Below, in pieces: positions 44,390-53,363 of a DNA stretch of 64,000 bases. Origin of the DNA: Scandinavium ludwigii_A (lineage in GTDB: Bacteria > Pseudomonadota > Gammaproteobacteria > Enterobacterales > Enterobacteriaceae); assembly GCA_050516505.1 (NCBI GenBank), contig CP191518.1:3410001-3474000 (forward strand). Reading direction: 5' to 3'. The translations under genes and the position numbers were made by a program. The first letter of the stretch is position 1. Each line of letters starts with the position of its first letter. The notes under the pieces were generated by a model. The model was not told the origin of the DNA. It was given only the letters and a program-made list of their open reading frames with translations, and did not search any database.

Positions 44390-45256
44390 ATGGCAGCAAA
44401 GATTATTGACGGTAAAACGATTGCGCAGCAGGTACGCTCTGAGGTCGCGGAAAAAGTGAAGGCGAGAATTTCCGCCGGAAAACGCGCCCCTGGATTAGCC
44501 GTAGTGCTGGTCGGTAGCAATCCTGCGTCGCAAATTTACGTCGGCAGCAAACGCAAAGCGTGCGAAGAAGTGGGCTTCATCTCCCGCTCTTACGATCTGC
44601 CGGAAACCACCCTCGAAGCCGAGCTGCTGGAGCTTATCGACACCCTGAACGCTGATGACACCATCGACGGCATTCTGGTGCAGCTACCACTGCCTGCGGG
44701 CATTGATAACGTGAAGGTGCTGGAACGCATTGCGCCGGACAAAGACGTAGACGGCTTCCATCCGTATAACGTCGGTCGTCTGTGCCAGCGTGCGCCGCGT
44801 CTGCGTCCGTGCACACCGCGCGGGATCGTGACGATGCTTGAGCGTTACAATATCGACACCTACGGGCTAAACGCGGTGATCGTGGGCGCATCCAACATTG
44901 TGGGTCGTCCAATGAGCATGGAATTACTGCTCGCGGGCTGCACCACCACCGTTACCCACCGCTTCACCAAAAATCTGCGTCAGCACGTTGAGAACGCTGA
45001 TTTGCTGGTTGTCGCGGTCGGTAAACCGGGCTTTATTCCTGGCGAGTGGATCAAAGAAGGCGCGATCGTGGTCGACGTCGGCATTAACCGTCTGGAAAGC
45101 GGGAAAGTGGTCGGCGATGTGATTTTTGACGATGCCGCCGCGCGCGCGTCGTATATCACTCCTGTGCCGGGTGGCGTTGGCCCGATGACCGTGGCAACGC
45201 TAATCCAGAACACGCTGCAAGCGTGTGAAGAATATCATGATGTAAAGGACGTTTAA
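44390..45256 (+). CDS. folD: methylenetetrahydrofolate dehydrogenase/cyclohydrolase FolD
   Basis: Bifunctional enzyme of one-carbon metabolism in the cytoplasm, NADP-dependent. The start at 44390 gives MAAKIIDGKTIAQQ and 288 residues, the E. coli length. Motifs: YVGSKRKACEEVG with the catalytic Lys, VQLPLPAGIDN, and the nucleotide-binding GASNIVGRPMS. It lies 2 bases before ybcJ. Confidence 0.97.
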   Translation: MAAKIIDGKTIAQQVRSEVAEKVKARISAGKRAPGLAVVLVGSNPASQIYVGSKRKACEEVGFISRSYDLPETTLEAELLELIDTLNADDTIDGILVQLPLPAGIDNVKVLERIAPDKDVDGFHPYNVGRLCQRAPRLRPCTPRGIVTMLERYNIDTYGLNAVIVGASNIVGRPMSMELLLAGCTTTVTHRFTKNLRQHVENADLLVVAVGKPGFIPGEWIKEGAIVVDVGINRLESGKVVGDVIFDDAAARASYITPVPGGVGPMTVATLIQNTLQACEEYHDVKDV

Positions 45257-45258
45257 GA

Positions 45259-45471
45259 ATGGCTACTTTTTCCCTGGGTAAACACCCACACGTTGAACTG
45301 TGCGACCTGCTGAAACTCGAAGGCTGGTGCGAAAGCGGTGCACAGGCAAAACTCACTATCGCCGATGGGCAGGTGAGCGTCGACGGCGTGATTGAAACCC
45401 GTAAACGCTGCAAAATTGTCGCAGGCCAGACGGTGAGTTTCGCCGGTCAGAGCATTACCGTGGTCGCCTGA
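45259..45471 (+). CDS. ybcJ: S4-domain RNA-binding protein YbcJ
   Basis: 70-residue protein with an S4-like RNA-binding fold (LEGWCESGAQAKLTIADGQV, VDGVIETRKRCKIVAG). Directly downstream of folD, as in E. coli. Its cellular role is not well defined. Confidence 0.93.
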   Translation: MATFSLGKHPHVELCDLLKLEGWCESGAQAKLTIADGQVSVDGVIETRKRCKIVAGQTVSFAGQSITVVA

Positions 45472-45483
45472 TAGCGGTGTTGT

Positions 45484-45509
45484 GCCCGGCAGCGCTATGT
45501 CTGCCGGGC
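45484..45509. repeat. REP-type palindrome after ybcJ
   Basis: Perfect arms GCCCGGCAG/CTGCCGGGC with an eight-base loop, followed by CTAC, the layout of enterobacterial REP elements. A second GCCCGGC-like remnant (gtcgggcac) follows near 45537. It lies between ybcJ and the PTS gene and may act as a transcript end. Confidence 0.75.
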
Positions 45510-45667
45510 CTACTGACCTGCCCAGCGCTGAATTTGTCGGGCACAGAATGCTTTTTTCCCCGCCGTATTATCAACTCTAATTATCGATCGACTTCAAAGA
45601 ATCATCATTTCCTCTGCCTGAATGTGAAATTTAAGTTGCGCGCTTCGGATGCTTCTTAGACGATAAG

Positions 45668-45692
45668 TAGAACGTTCTACTAAAACGTTCTA
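45668..45692. promoter_or_regulatory. tandem operators of the LacI-family regulator
   Basis: Two copies of a LacI/MalI-type site lie head to tail with one base between: TAGAACGTTCTA (perfect palindrome) and TAAAACGTTCTA. They sit about 60 bases before the PTS start, where the regulator encoded at 47339 would block transcription. A CRP half-site-like TGTGA lies near 45624. Confidence 0.8.
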
Positions 45693-45750
45693 CTAAAAAC
45701 AACAGCACGCAATCAGTGCATCTCAGGGTCTCAGGTCGGGGGAAAACAGC

Positions 45751-47250
45751 ATGAGTCTGTTCTCAGGGTTTGTTAAATCGTTGTCAAAATTATCCATGAT
45801 TGGTCGCGCGCTGATGCTGCCAATTTCACTGCTGCCCGCAGCCGGTTTGCTGCTGGCGTTCGGTGATAAATTCCACATGCCGTTAATGATGAACGCCGGT
45901 GGAGTCATTTTCGATAACCTGCCGATGCTGTTTGCCATCGGCTCTGCGGTCGGTCTGGCGTCCGAATCGGGGATTGCTGCGTTATCCGCGGCGGTGTCGG
46001 TGTTTATCACCAATATTACCATCGGCACCGTGCTGAGCATCACACCCGAAATGGCGTCTCAGGGCGGGAAATACGCGATGGTGGTCGGCATTCCGACGCT
46101 GCAAATGGGCGTCTTTGGCGGCCTGATTTGCGGGGTGCTGGCGGCGTGGTGCTATAACCGCTTCCATAAGATGCAGTTGCCGGAATTCCTCGGTTTCTTC
46201 TCCGGCAAGCGCTTCGTGGCTATCGCGACGGCGTTTCTGTCGTTCATTATGGGCCTGCTGCTGCCGTACATCTGGTCGCACATTCAGTCTGGCATCGACG
46301 CCCTGTCGGTGGTAGTCAACGGCGATAATCAGGCGGCATCGACCTTTATCTTTGGCCTGGTTGAACGCGCGCTGATCCCGCTCGGCCTGCACCACATCTG
46401 GTATCCATCGTTCTGGTACTCCTTCGGCGATTACACCACTCAGGCCGGCCAGGTGATTCACGGCGACCAAACCATCTGGTTCAAAATGCTGGAAGAAGGC
46501 GTGAAATCCTTCAGCAGCGACAGCTACCAGAATGCCGGTAAATTCATGCAGGGTGAGTTCCCGCTGATGCTGTTCGCACTGCCTGCGGCGTGTCTGGCGA
46601 TGTACCACGAAGCCCATACCGCCAACAAAAAAATCGCAGCGGGGATCCTGTTCTCTGCGGCTCTGACCTGTTTCCTGACCGGTATTACCGAACCGGTTGA
46701 ATTTACCTTCATCTTTGTGGCGCCAATCCTGTACGTCTTTAACGCCATCATGGCCGGTCTGGCTTACATGACCATGTACCTGATGCATGCCCACATCGCC
46801 AAATCGTTCTCCGCCGGGTTCATCGACTATCTGTCGTTCGGCATTCTGCCCTCGTTTAACGGCTACCAGACCAACTTCCTCAGCGCGGTGATTATCGGCA
46901 TCCCGATGGGGCTGATTTACTACTTCACCTTCCGTTTCGTGATTCGCCGCTTTGACGTCAAAACGCCGGGCCGTACCAGCGTGACCGCCAATGCGAACGA
47001 TAAAACCGATACTGAAATCGCGACTGAAATTATCGGCCTGCTGGGCGGCGCGCAGAATATCGATTCCGTCGGTTCCTGCATCACCCGTCTGCGTCTGGAA
47101 GTGGCGAAGAGCGATATCGTGGACAAAGATGGCCTCAACGCTGTCGGCGCTCGCGGAGTGGTTTTCGTCGGTGATACCGGTATCCAGGTGATTTTTGGTG
47201 CCAGAGCGCAATTTATCGCACAAACCATGTCGACGATGATTGGCAAATAA
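45751..47250 (+). CDS. PTS EIICB of the glucose/maltose group
   Basis: Sugar-transporting phosphotransferase component with EIIC and EIIB parts in 499 residues. EIIC has about ten membrane helices and the substrate loop motif GITEPVEFTF. EIIB near the C-terminus has the phospho-cysteine in VGSCITRLRLEV. No EIIA is fused or adjacent, so it should use EIIA-Glc (Crr). It resembles MalX/PtsG/NagE; the sugar cannot be told. Paired with a MalI-like repressor downstream. This pair is not between ybcJ and cysS in E. coli K-12, so it is an insertion relative to that strain. Start supported by gggggaaa. Confidence 0.9.
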   Translation: MSLFSGFVKSLSKLSMIGRALMLPISLLPAAGLLLAFGDKFHMPLMMNAGGVIFDNLPMLFAIGSAVGLASESGIAALSAAVSVFITNITIGTVLSITPEMASQGGKYAMVVGIPTLQMGVFGGLICGVLAAWCYNRFHKMQLPEFLGFFSGKRFVAIATAFLSFIMGLLLPYIWSHIQSGIDALSVVVNGDNQAASTFIFGLVERALIPLGLHHIWYPSFWYSFGDYTTQAGQVIHGDQTIWFKMLEEGVKSFSSDSYQNAGKFMQGEFPLMLFALPAACLAMYHEAHTANKKIAAGILFSAALTCFLTGITEPVEFTFIFVAPILYVFNAIMAGLAYMTMYLMHAHIAKSFSAGFIDYLSFGILPSFNGYQTNFLSAVIIGIPMGLIYYFTFRFVIRRFDVKTPGRTSVTANANDKTDTEIATEIIGLLGGAQNIDSVGSCITRLRLEVAKSDIVDKDGLNAVGARGVVFVGDTGIQVIFGARAQFIAQTMSTMIGK

Positions 47251-47272
47251 GCGGAAGATGATACGCTGTCGA

Positions 47273-47301
47273 CGTCTCCTGCCCGTGCGGGAGACGTTTT
47301 T
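47273..47301 (+). terminator. terminator after the PTS gene
   Basis: Nine-bp stem GTCTCCTGC/GCGGGAGAC (one G-T pair) with loop CCGT, followed by GTTTTTAT. It lies between the PTS gene and its regulator. Confidence 0.85.
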
Positions 47302-47338
47302 ATCTGTTTGATTGCGGCGAGTTTTTCAGGGAGCAGGT

Positions 47339-48355
47339 TTGAAAAAAGTCAGCATTATCGATGTGGCGAAACAGGCGGGCGTCTCGGTTTCCACCGTCTC
47401 TTTGGTTCTGCGCCAGAAAGGTAAAATTTCCGATGCCACCATTGAGAAAGTTCAGGCCGCCATCGCCCAACTCGGTTACGTGCATAACGTCGCTGCCGCC
47501 AACCTGCGTTCCAATACGTCCAATCTGATAGGCCTTATCCTGCGTGATTTCAGTGACAGCTTTTCCATCAAGGTGATGGCAAGCGTGGTTCAGGAGCTGG
47601 AGAAGCAAGGGTTTATGGTGTTTCTCGGACAGCCGCAGGACGACCATGCCAGCCTCGAACGTTGCCTGCTGTCGTTCAAACAGCAGGGCGTAGCGGGCGT
47701 GATTTATCTGGCGTCCGACACCAAACGCCCTCATCTGCCGGAGCAAATTCGCGCGTGTGCGTTACCGTTAGTGGTGGTTTCTCAATCGCTGATGGAAGAA
47801 AACTGCAATCTGGTGATGCGCGATAACCGCCAGGCGGCGAGCCTCGCGACCCGCTATCTGATTGAGCGCGGACACCGTAGCATTGGCTATATCGGCGGTC
47901 AGGACGCGTGTCTGATTCGCCAACAGCGATTACAAGGTTTTCGCAGTGCGTTGATGCAAAATGGCATGGTGTATAAAGAGGATTCGGTCCCGGCATGCAG
48001 CGATGATACGCATGCGGCTAGCATCGCCACCCGGCAACTGTTGGAGAAGAACAACACGCTTACCGCCCTGCTCTGCCATTCTCCCGACGCGATGATCGGC
48101 TGTATCAACGGCATTCATCAGGTTGGGCGTACCCTCGGGAAAGATGTGTTTCTGACGCAACAAGTGGCGTTGATCGGCTTTGAAGATATGCTGCACATTA
48201 ATCTCACCTCGCCGTCGTTTACGTTTGTCTCCTCAGCCAGTGAAGAAACGGGTCGACAGGCGGCCGGATTGATTATCAGAAAGCTGAAAGAACCTGATTT
48301 GCAGACGCAGAGGATCACGTTATCCGGCCAACTCGTGCCGCGGGAATCGGCGTAA
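47339..48355 (+). CDS. LacI-family repressor, MalI-like
   Basis: DNA-binding repressor of the adjacent PTS gene. The N-terminal helix-turn-helix reads IIDVAKQAGVSVSTVSLVLR, followed by the hinge and a periplasmic-binding-protein-like sensor domain (LIGLILRDFSDSF). The start is read as TTG at 47339, preceded by agggagcagg, giving 338 residues with KKVSIIDVA at the start as in MalI; an ATG at 47312 is in frame but has no good ribosome site. The recognition helix and its AACGTT-centred tandem operators match the MalI type. Confidence 0.88.
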   Translation: MKKVSIIDVAKQAGVSVSTVSLVLRQKGKISDATIEKVQAAIAQLGYVHNVAAANLRSNTSNLIGLILRDFSDSFSIKVMASVVQELEKQGFMVFLGQPQDDHASLERCLLSFKQQGVAGVIYLASDTKRPHLPEQIRACALPLVVVSQSLMEENCNLVMRDNRQAASLATRYLIERGHRSIGYIGGQDACLIRQQRLQGFRSALMQNGMVYKEDSVPACSDDTHAASIATRQLLEKNNTLTALLCHSPDAMIGCINGIHQVGRTLGKDVFLTQQVALIGFEDMLHINLTSPSFTFVSSASEETGRQAAGLIIRKLKEPDLQTQRITLSGQLVPRESA

Positions 48356-48358
48356 AAA

Positions 48359-48381
48359 AACGCCCGAGAGACTCGGGCGTT
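48359..48381. terminator. terminator between the LacI gene and the decayed genes
   Basis: Ten-bp stem AACGCCCGAG/CTCGGGCGTT with a three-base loop. On the minus strand it is followed by seven T residues, so it best serves the leftward decayed unit; it may also stop the regulator transcript. Confidence 0.85.
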
Positions 48382-48392
48382 AATATCATCGA

Positions 48393-48900
48393 TTATTTGG
48401 CCTGTCCGGGTTTCACGTCCTGAACAGTGATTTCGTACACCATGGTTGATTTCGATAGGCTCGTAGCTGATCCTCCGATTCCGGCACAGCCGTAGAGATT
48501 GGTGAAGCCTCACTGGCCGACTGTAAACTTTCGACCTGCTTATTTAACGCCGTTTTCTGTGCCTGGCTTTCAGTCAGTGACGTTTTCAGCTGAGCAATGA
48601 CTTTATCGACATCCGCTTTCGCCGACGTCTGCGCATTGGCATTCGCCATTTGCGAGGCGGTGAGGATCACAATTTGCTCTATCAGCGATTTCCTCTGGTC
48701 CTGAGCATCAGCCAGGGATTTTTTCAGTTGTAAAACATCCTGACTGTCCCGCGTTTTAGCTGCCGCCAGCTCAAGCTGATTCGTTACCTGCGCTGCCGTC
48801 AGGGCAGATATACCTGCCTCGCTGGCACTCGCGCTTTTCGCCGCTATCCCACCGATCAGAGTTGATAATGTGAAAAAAACACCGTTCTTAAGTCATTCAT
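48393..48900 (-). pseudogene. decayed gene for a secreted coiled-coil protein
   Basis: Read on the minus strand, an ATG at 48900 (MNDLRTV) runs into a tract of seven T residues. Shifting frame there gives a signal-like segment (TLSTLIGGIAAKSASA) and a long Gln/Lys/Ala helix of coiled-coil type (QLELAAAKTRDSQDVLQLKK; DVDKVIAQLKTSLTESQAQK). A second shift near 48440 leads to a short end in another frame (MVYEITVQDVKPGQAK). At least one frameshift therefore breaks it. The start overlaps the stop of the upstream lipoprotein remnant (ATGA), the mark of a former two-gene operon. Family not recognised. Confidence 0.6.
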
Positions 48901-49284
48901 TTAACGTTTTCTCCACGATTAATCAGAGACTGACGAACTGATTGCTCGATATCGCTGCAAAGTTTTTGCGTTTTGTATTTGTAGAGAGCATCCATTGTGG
49001 TACGGGTGTCTTCACTAATATCACCACGGATATTCGTATAAACGGAGGCGCTGGCAGGGGGTAGCCATACCCTCTGAACTCCCGCCCACCGCTTCAGGGC
49101 TTTTTATTTCTGTCACCATTTCTGCAGAAGGGACGGTTCCGACATCCGCAGTCGTGGAGGAGGGTTAACTGACGATTGATTTAGGCTGCGCGTGTTGTTG
49201 GCAACCGCTCATAATTCCTGTTAAAACCAATAATAAGCATGACGTTCTTTTTATAAATCCACTGCAAGCATCAGTTAAAATCAT
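48897..49284 (-). pseudogene. decayed lipoprotein gene
   Basis: Read from the ATG at 49284, the start is a lipoprotein signal (LLLVLTGIMSGC with the lipid-attachment Cys, then QQHAQPKS). A TAA stop follows about 39 codons in. The frame continues for about 35 codons (EMVTEIKSPEAVGGSSEG), and after a one-base shift near 49060 it ends as YTNIRGDISEDTRTTMDALY and CSDIEQSVRQSLINRGENVK. One stop plus one frameshift mark a pseudogene, unless the sequence has errors. Not recognised. Confidence 0.6.
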
Positions 49285-49537
49285 AATAAAAAAACCTCGA
49301 ACATATCACGACAAACCTAATAAAAACAAAATGAAGGTGTAATATCGCGTGAAATGTTCGGGGGTAAAATAAAGATAACTAAATAAGCCATTCAGATAAA
49401 TTAATATTAATACGCCAACTGCGTATAGCGGAAGAATAAAATAAGAGACAGGTTGAATGGTGCAGCGAAAATACAAAGAAGGTCGAGCGGTAAGATGCCC
49501 TCCCCCATGAAGGAGAAGGGCAAAGACAATAGGGTCG
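49285..49537. other. AT-rich stretch between the decayed genes and cysS
   Basis: About 250 bases. On the minus strand an AT-rich hydrophobic reading (YFILPLYAVGVLILIYLNGL) runs to 49306, but its only ATG lies inside cysS and no ribosome site is visible, so I do not call a gene. It may be a remnant of a small membrane protein. Confidence 0.35.
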
Positions 49538-50923
49538 TTATTTACGACGCCAGGTCGTACCCTGTGCACCGTCTTCAAGCACAATGCCCATTTCGTTCAA
49601 ACGGTCACGCGCCGCATCCGCCGCCGCCCAGTCTTTTGACTGGCGCGCGTCCAGACGCTGTTTGATCAACGCTTCGATTTCAGCCACTTCGCCGCCATCA
49701 GCTTGCGCACCGCCCTGCAGAAACGCTTCCGGATCCTGAGCCAGCAGGCCCAGTACGGCAGAGAGTTTACGCAAATGCGCAGCCATGGCGTTCGCCGCAG
49801 CCACATCTTCGCCCTTCAGACGGTTCACTTCACGCGCCATGTCGAACAGCACGGAGTAGGCTTCCGGGGTATTGAAATCGTCGTCCATCGCGTCACGGAA
49901 ACGCGCTTCGAACACTTCGCCGCCCGCCGCTGCAACGCTGGCATCGGTACCGCGCAGCGCGGTGTACAGACGCTCAAGCGCAGAACGTGCCTGCTTGAGG
50001 TTGTCTTCGCTGTAGTTTAGCTGGCTGCGATAGTGACCAGACATCAGGAAATAACGCACGGTTTCCGCGTCGTAATATTTCAGCACGTCTCGCACGGTGA
50101 AGAAGTTGCCCAGTGATTTGGACATCTTTTCGCGGTCAACCATCACCATGCCGGAGTGCATCCAGGTGTTGACGTACTCGCCGTCGTGCGCACAGGTGGA
50201 CTGCGCGATTTCATTCTCGTGGTGCGGGAACATCAGGTCCGAGCCACCGCCGTGAATGTCGAAATGGGAACCGAGTTGCTTGCAGTTCATGGCGGAACAT
50301 TCGATGTGCCAGCCTGGACGCCCGTCGCCCCACGGTGAGGGCCAGCTTGGCTCGTCGGCTTTGGACATTTTCCACAGGACGAAGTCCATCGGGTTGCGCT
50401 TCACGTCGACCACGTCAACGCGGGCACCCGCCTGGAGATTATCCAGATCCTGGCGCGACAGCAGGCCATAGTTTGGATCGCTCGGCACGGAGAACATCAC
50501 GTCTCCGTTGTCAGCCACGTAGGCATGACCCCGTTCGATCAAGCGTTCGGTGATCTCGACGATTTCATGAATATGATGGGTGGCACGCGGTTCGTTGTCC
50601 GGGCGCAGGATATTCAGGGCATCAAAATCTTTGTGCATTTCGACGATCATGCGGTCAACCAGCGCCACAAAATCTTCGCCATTTTCATTAGCGCGCTTGA
50701 TAATTTTGTCGTCAATATCGGTGATGTTACGCACGTATTTCAGCTGGTAGCCGAGAAAACGCAGGTAGCGTGCCACCACATCAAAGGCGACAAACGTACG
50801 GCCATGGCCGATATGACAGAGATCGTAAACAGTAATACCACACACGTACATGCCGACTTCTCCGGCATGAATAGGTTTGAATTCCTCTTTTTGGCGCGTC
50901 AGTGTATTAAAGATTTTTAACAT
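49538..50923 (-). CDS. cysS: cysteinyl-tRNA synthetase
   Basis: Charges tRNA-Cys. The start at 50923 gives MLKIFNTLTRQKEEF and 461 residues, the E. coli length; a start at 50962 adds 13 residues without support. Motifs: HIGH as HIGHGRTFVAFD, zinc-binding cysteine in MYVCGITVYD, and the KMSKS loop (REKMSKSLGN). Divergent from ppiB. Confidence 0.97.
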   Translation of the reverse strand: MLKIFNTLTRQKEEFKPIHAGEVGMYVCGITVYDLCHIGHGRTFVAFDVVARYLRFLGYQLKYVRNITDIDDKIIKRANENGEDFVALVDRMIVEMHKDFDALNILRPDNEPRATHHIHEIVEITERLIERGHAYVADNGDVMFSVPSDPNYGLLSRQDLDNLQAGARVDVVDVKRNPMDFVLWKMSKADEPSWPSPWGDGRPGWHIECSAMNCKQLGSHFDIHGGGSDLMFPHHENEIAQSTCAHDGEYVNTWMHSGMVMVDREKMSKSLGNFFTVRDVLKYYDAETVRYFLMSGHYRSQLNYSEDNLKQARSALERLYTALRGTDASVAAAGGEVFEARFRDAMDDDFNTPEAYSVLFDMAREVNRLKGEDVAAANAMAAHLRKLSAVLGLLAQDPEAFLQGGAQADGGEVAEIEALIKQRLDARQSKDWAAADAARDRLNEMGIVLEDGAQGTTWRRK

Positions 50924-51095
50924 TGAAGATTCCATGTAAACGAGTGTGGTCGTAAAGCGCATATTCTACCTGTAATTCGATCCGGAAGCAGCACGCAATG
51001 CAAGGTGATCGAACCCGGCGGTTATGCTATAACAACCCCCTATACGTAACCCGCCAGCGGGTATTCGCACTACAATATCGGAACAGGATGCAAAA

Positions 51096-51590
51096 ATGGT
51101 TACTTTCCACACTAATCACGGCGATATCGTAATCAAAACTTTTGATGATAAAGCGCCTGAAACAGTTAAAAACTTCCTGGACTACTGCCGCGAAGGTTTC
51201 TACGACAACACCATTTTCCACCGTGTTATCAACGGCTTTATGATTCAGGGCGGCGGCTTTGAGCCGGGCATGAATCAGAAAGAAACCAAAGATCAGATCA
51301 AAAACGAAGCGAACAACGGCCTGAAAAACACCCGTGGTACGCTGGCAATGGCCCGTACTCAGGCGCCACACTCTGCTACCGCACAGTTCTTCATCAACGT
51401 CGTTGATAACGACTTCCTGAACTTCTCCGGTGAAAACCTGCAAGGTTGGGGCTACTGCGTATTCGCAGAAGTGGCTGAAGGCATGGACGTTGTTGATAAG
51501 ATCAAAGCCGTGGCAACAGGCCGCAGCGGTATGCATCAGGACGTTCCTAAAGAAGACGTTATCGTGACAAGCGTGACCGTCAGCGAGTAA
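51096..51590 (+). CDS. ppiB: peptidyl-prolyl cis-trans isomerase B
   Basis: Cytoplasmic cyclophilin of 164 residues. The cyclophilin core is visible: FHRVINGFMIQGGGF, MARTQAPHSATAQFFINV. No signal peptide. lpxH follows after 3 bases. Confidence 0.97.
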   Translation: MVTFHTNHGDIVIKTFDDKAPETVKNFLDYCREGFYDNTIFHRVINGFMIQGGGFEPGMNQKETKDQIKNEANNGLKNTRGTLAMARTQAPHSATAQFFINVVDNDFLNFSGENLQGWGYCVFAEVAEGMDVVDKIKAVATGRSGMHQDVPKEDVIVTSVTVSE

Positions 51591-51593
51591 TTC

Positions 51594-52316
51594 GTGGCGA
51601 CACTCTTTATTGCAGATCTGCATCTGCACACAGAAGAACCGGCGATCACCGCCGGTTTTCTGCGTTTTTTACGCGGTGAAGCCCGCAGCGCCGACGCGCT
51701 GTACATTCTCGGCGATCTGTTTGAAGCCTGGATTGGCGATGACAGTCCTGAACCGCTTAACCGAGAAATAGCAAAAGAAATCAAAGCCCTTGTCGATTCA
51801 GGCGTGCCCTGCTTCTTCATTCACGGCAATCGTGATTTTCTGCTTGGAAAGCGTTTTGCCCGCGAGAGCGGCATGACGTTATTGCCCGAAGAACAGTGTC
51901 TGGATGTGTATGGCCGAAGGGTGTTGATCATGCACGGCGACACGCTGTGTACCGACGATACCGGGTATCTGGCCTTCCGCGCCAAAGTGCATCAGCCGTG
52001 GCTGCAAACGCTGTTTTTGGCCCTGCCGCTGTTTATCCGCCGTCGCATCGCCGCCAAAATGCGCGATGACAGCAAAAACGCCAACAGCCATAAATCGATG
52101 GACATCATGGACGTTAACGCACACGCCGTGGTCGAAGTGATGGAAAAACATCAGGTTCAGTGGCTTATTCACGGGCACACGCATCGCCCGGCGGTTCACG
52201 AACTCACCGCAAACGGCAACCCCGCTTTTCGCGTGGTGTTAGGCGCGTGGCACAGTGAAGGATCGATGGTCAAAGTGACCACCGATAACGTCGAACTGAT
52301 CGCTTTCCCTTTCTGA
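51594..52316 (+). CDS. lpxH: UDP-2,3-diacylglucosamine diphosphatase LpxH
   Basis: Makes lipid X in lipid A biosynthesis at the inner membrane surface. The 240 residues begin with GTG and show the calcineurin-like metal sites: FIADLHLH, LGDLFEAWIGDD, FIHGNRDF, MHGDTLC and WLIHGHTHRP. Coupled to ppiB. Confidence 0.96.
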   Translation: MATLFIADLHLHTEEPAITAGFLRFLRGEARSADALYILGDLFEAWIGDDSPEPLNREIAKEIKALVDSGVPCFFIHGNRDFLLGKRFARESGMTLLPEEQCLDVYGRRVLIMHGDTLCTDDTGYLAFRAKVHQPWLQTLFLALPLFIRRRIAAKMRDDSKNANSHKSMDIMDVNAHAVVEVMEKHQVQWLIHGHTHRPAVHELTANGNPAFRVVLGAWHSEGSMVKVTTDNVELIAFPF

Positions 52317-52340
52317 ATCACCTTTTCTCAAGCGACCAAA

Positions 52341-52601
52341 TTAACCGCGATCGTCTTTCGGACCAAGGAAGTAGAAGCCAAACGGCAGTGAGCCAATGAT
52401 GGTGAACATAATGCTGTAGATGGTGGCCCAAGCACCCTGAATGAAGTACATCGACACGCTCCACTGATCCATTGGAAGGTTGTACTGATCTTCAACCCCC
52501 TGGAACGTGACTTTGGACACCACCGTTACCGCAATGATGAAAACGATAGCAACGGCGGTCAGAAATTTTTTCCCCTCCGGGGTGCGAAGTATAGCCAGCA
52601 T
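52341..52601 (-). CDS. small inner-membrane protein of unknown function
   Basis: 86 residues, not recognised. Two predicted membrane helices: FLTAVAIVFIIAVTVVS near residues 13-30 and FIQGAWATIYSIMFTIIGSL near residues 53-73, with a charged C-terminal end (LGPKDDRG). The start at 52601 follows ggagaagg. It is convergent with lpxH and separate from purE; the role is unknown. Confidence 0.75.
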   Translation of the reverse strand: MLAILRTPEGKKFLTAVAIVFIIAVTVVSKVTFQGVEDQYNLPMDQWSVSMYFIQGAWATIYSIMFTIIGSLPFGFYFLGPKDDRG

Positions 52602-52765
52602 ACCTTCTCCTCATGAAATGCTGCGCTGCGTAATACGCCTGGCGGCGCCGCAGTCGATATTTGCTAACAGATAAATCCAGTCGTGACTTTACCGTATTTC
52701 TCCTGGTTATGGGTCAGATTTACAGGAACAGAAAAATCGGCACCGCATTCGCCACTTTGATGACC

Positions 52766-52781
52766 GCGCAACCGTTTTCCT
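52766..52781. promoter_or_regulatory. PurR operator upstream of purE
   Basis: GCGCAACCGTTTTCCT matches the PUR box consensus ACGCAAACGTTTTCNT at all but two positions. It lies about 70 bases before purE, so purine repression of purEK by PurR is expected. Confidence 0.85.
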
Positions 52782-52853
52782 TGGCGTTTTTCCATGCTAT
52801 TCTCTGTGGCCTTCAAAGCAGTGTGTTCCACACCCACAGGAGTTTTAAGACGC

Positions 52854-53363
52854 ATGTCTTCCCGCAACAATCCGGCGCGAGTCGCCATCGTGATGGGGTC
52901 CAAAAGCGACTGGGCTACCATGCAGTTTGCCGCCGAAATCTTTGATTCCCTGAATGTCCCACACCACGTGGAAATCGTCTCCGCCCACCGCACTCCCGAC
53001 AAACTGTTCAGCTTTGCCGAATCGGCCGAAGACAACGGCTATCAGGTGATTATTGCGGGCGCAGGCGGTGCAGCGCATCTGCCGGGGATGATTGCAGCGA
53101 AAACTCTGGTTCCAGTGCTCGGCGTGCCTGTTCAGAGCGCGGCCCTGAGCGGCGTGGACAGTCTCTATTCTATCGTCCAGATGCCGCGCGGAATTCCAGT
53201 GGGAACTCTGGCAATTGGCAAAGCGGGCGCCGCAAATGCAGCCCTGCTTGCGGCACAAATTCTTGCAACACACGACCACGAATTGCATCAGCGTCTGGCC
53301 GACTGGCGCAAAGCGCAGACCGACGAGGTTCTGGATAATCCGGACCCACGGGGTGACGCATGA
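52854..53363 (+). CDS. purE: N5-carboxyaminoimidazole ribonucleotide mutase
   Basis: Catalyses N5-CAIR to CAIR in purine synthesis. The start at 52854 gives MSSRNNPARVAIVMGSKSDW and 169 residues, as in E. coli. Active-site segments: GSKSDWATMQ, SAHRTPDKLFSF, AGAGGAAHLPGM. It overlaps purK by 4 bases. Confidence 0.97.
   Translation: MSSRNNPARVAIVMGSKSDWATMQFAAEIFDSLNVPHHVEIVSAHRTPDKLFSFAESAEDNGYQVIIAGAGGAAHLPGMIAAKTLVPVLGVPVQSAALSGVDSLYSIVQMPRGIPVGTLAIGKAGAANAALLAAQILATHDHELHQRLADWRKAQTDEVLDNPDPRGDA

Noticed and set aside
45982..47223. Long 413-codon frame on the minus strand across the PTS gene
   Set aside because: It mirrors a clear EIICB gene, is His/Gln/Arg-rich as antisense frames of GC-rich genes are, and has no family likeness.
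49306..49584. Hydrophobic 92-codon frame next to cysS
   Set aside because: Its only ATG lies within cysS and no ribosome site precedes the hydrophobic part; possibly a remnant.
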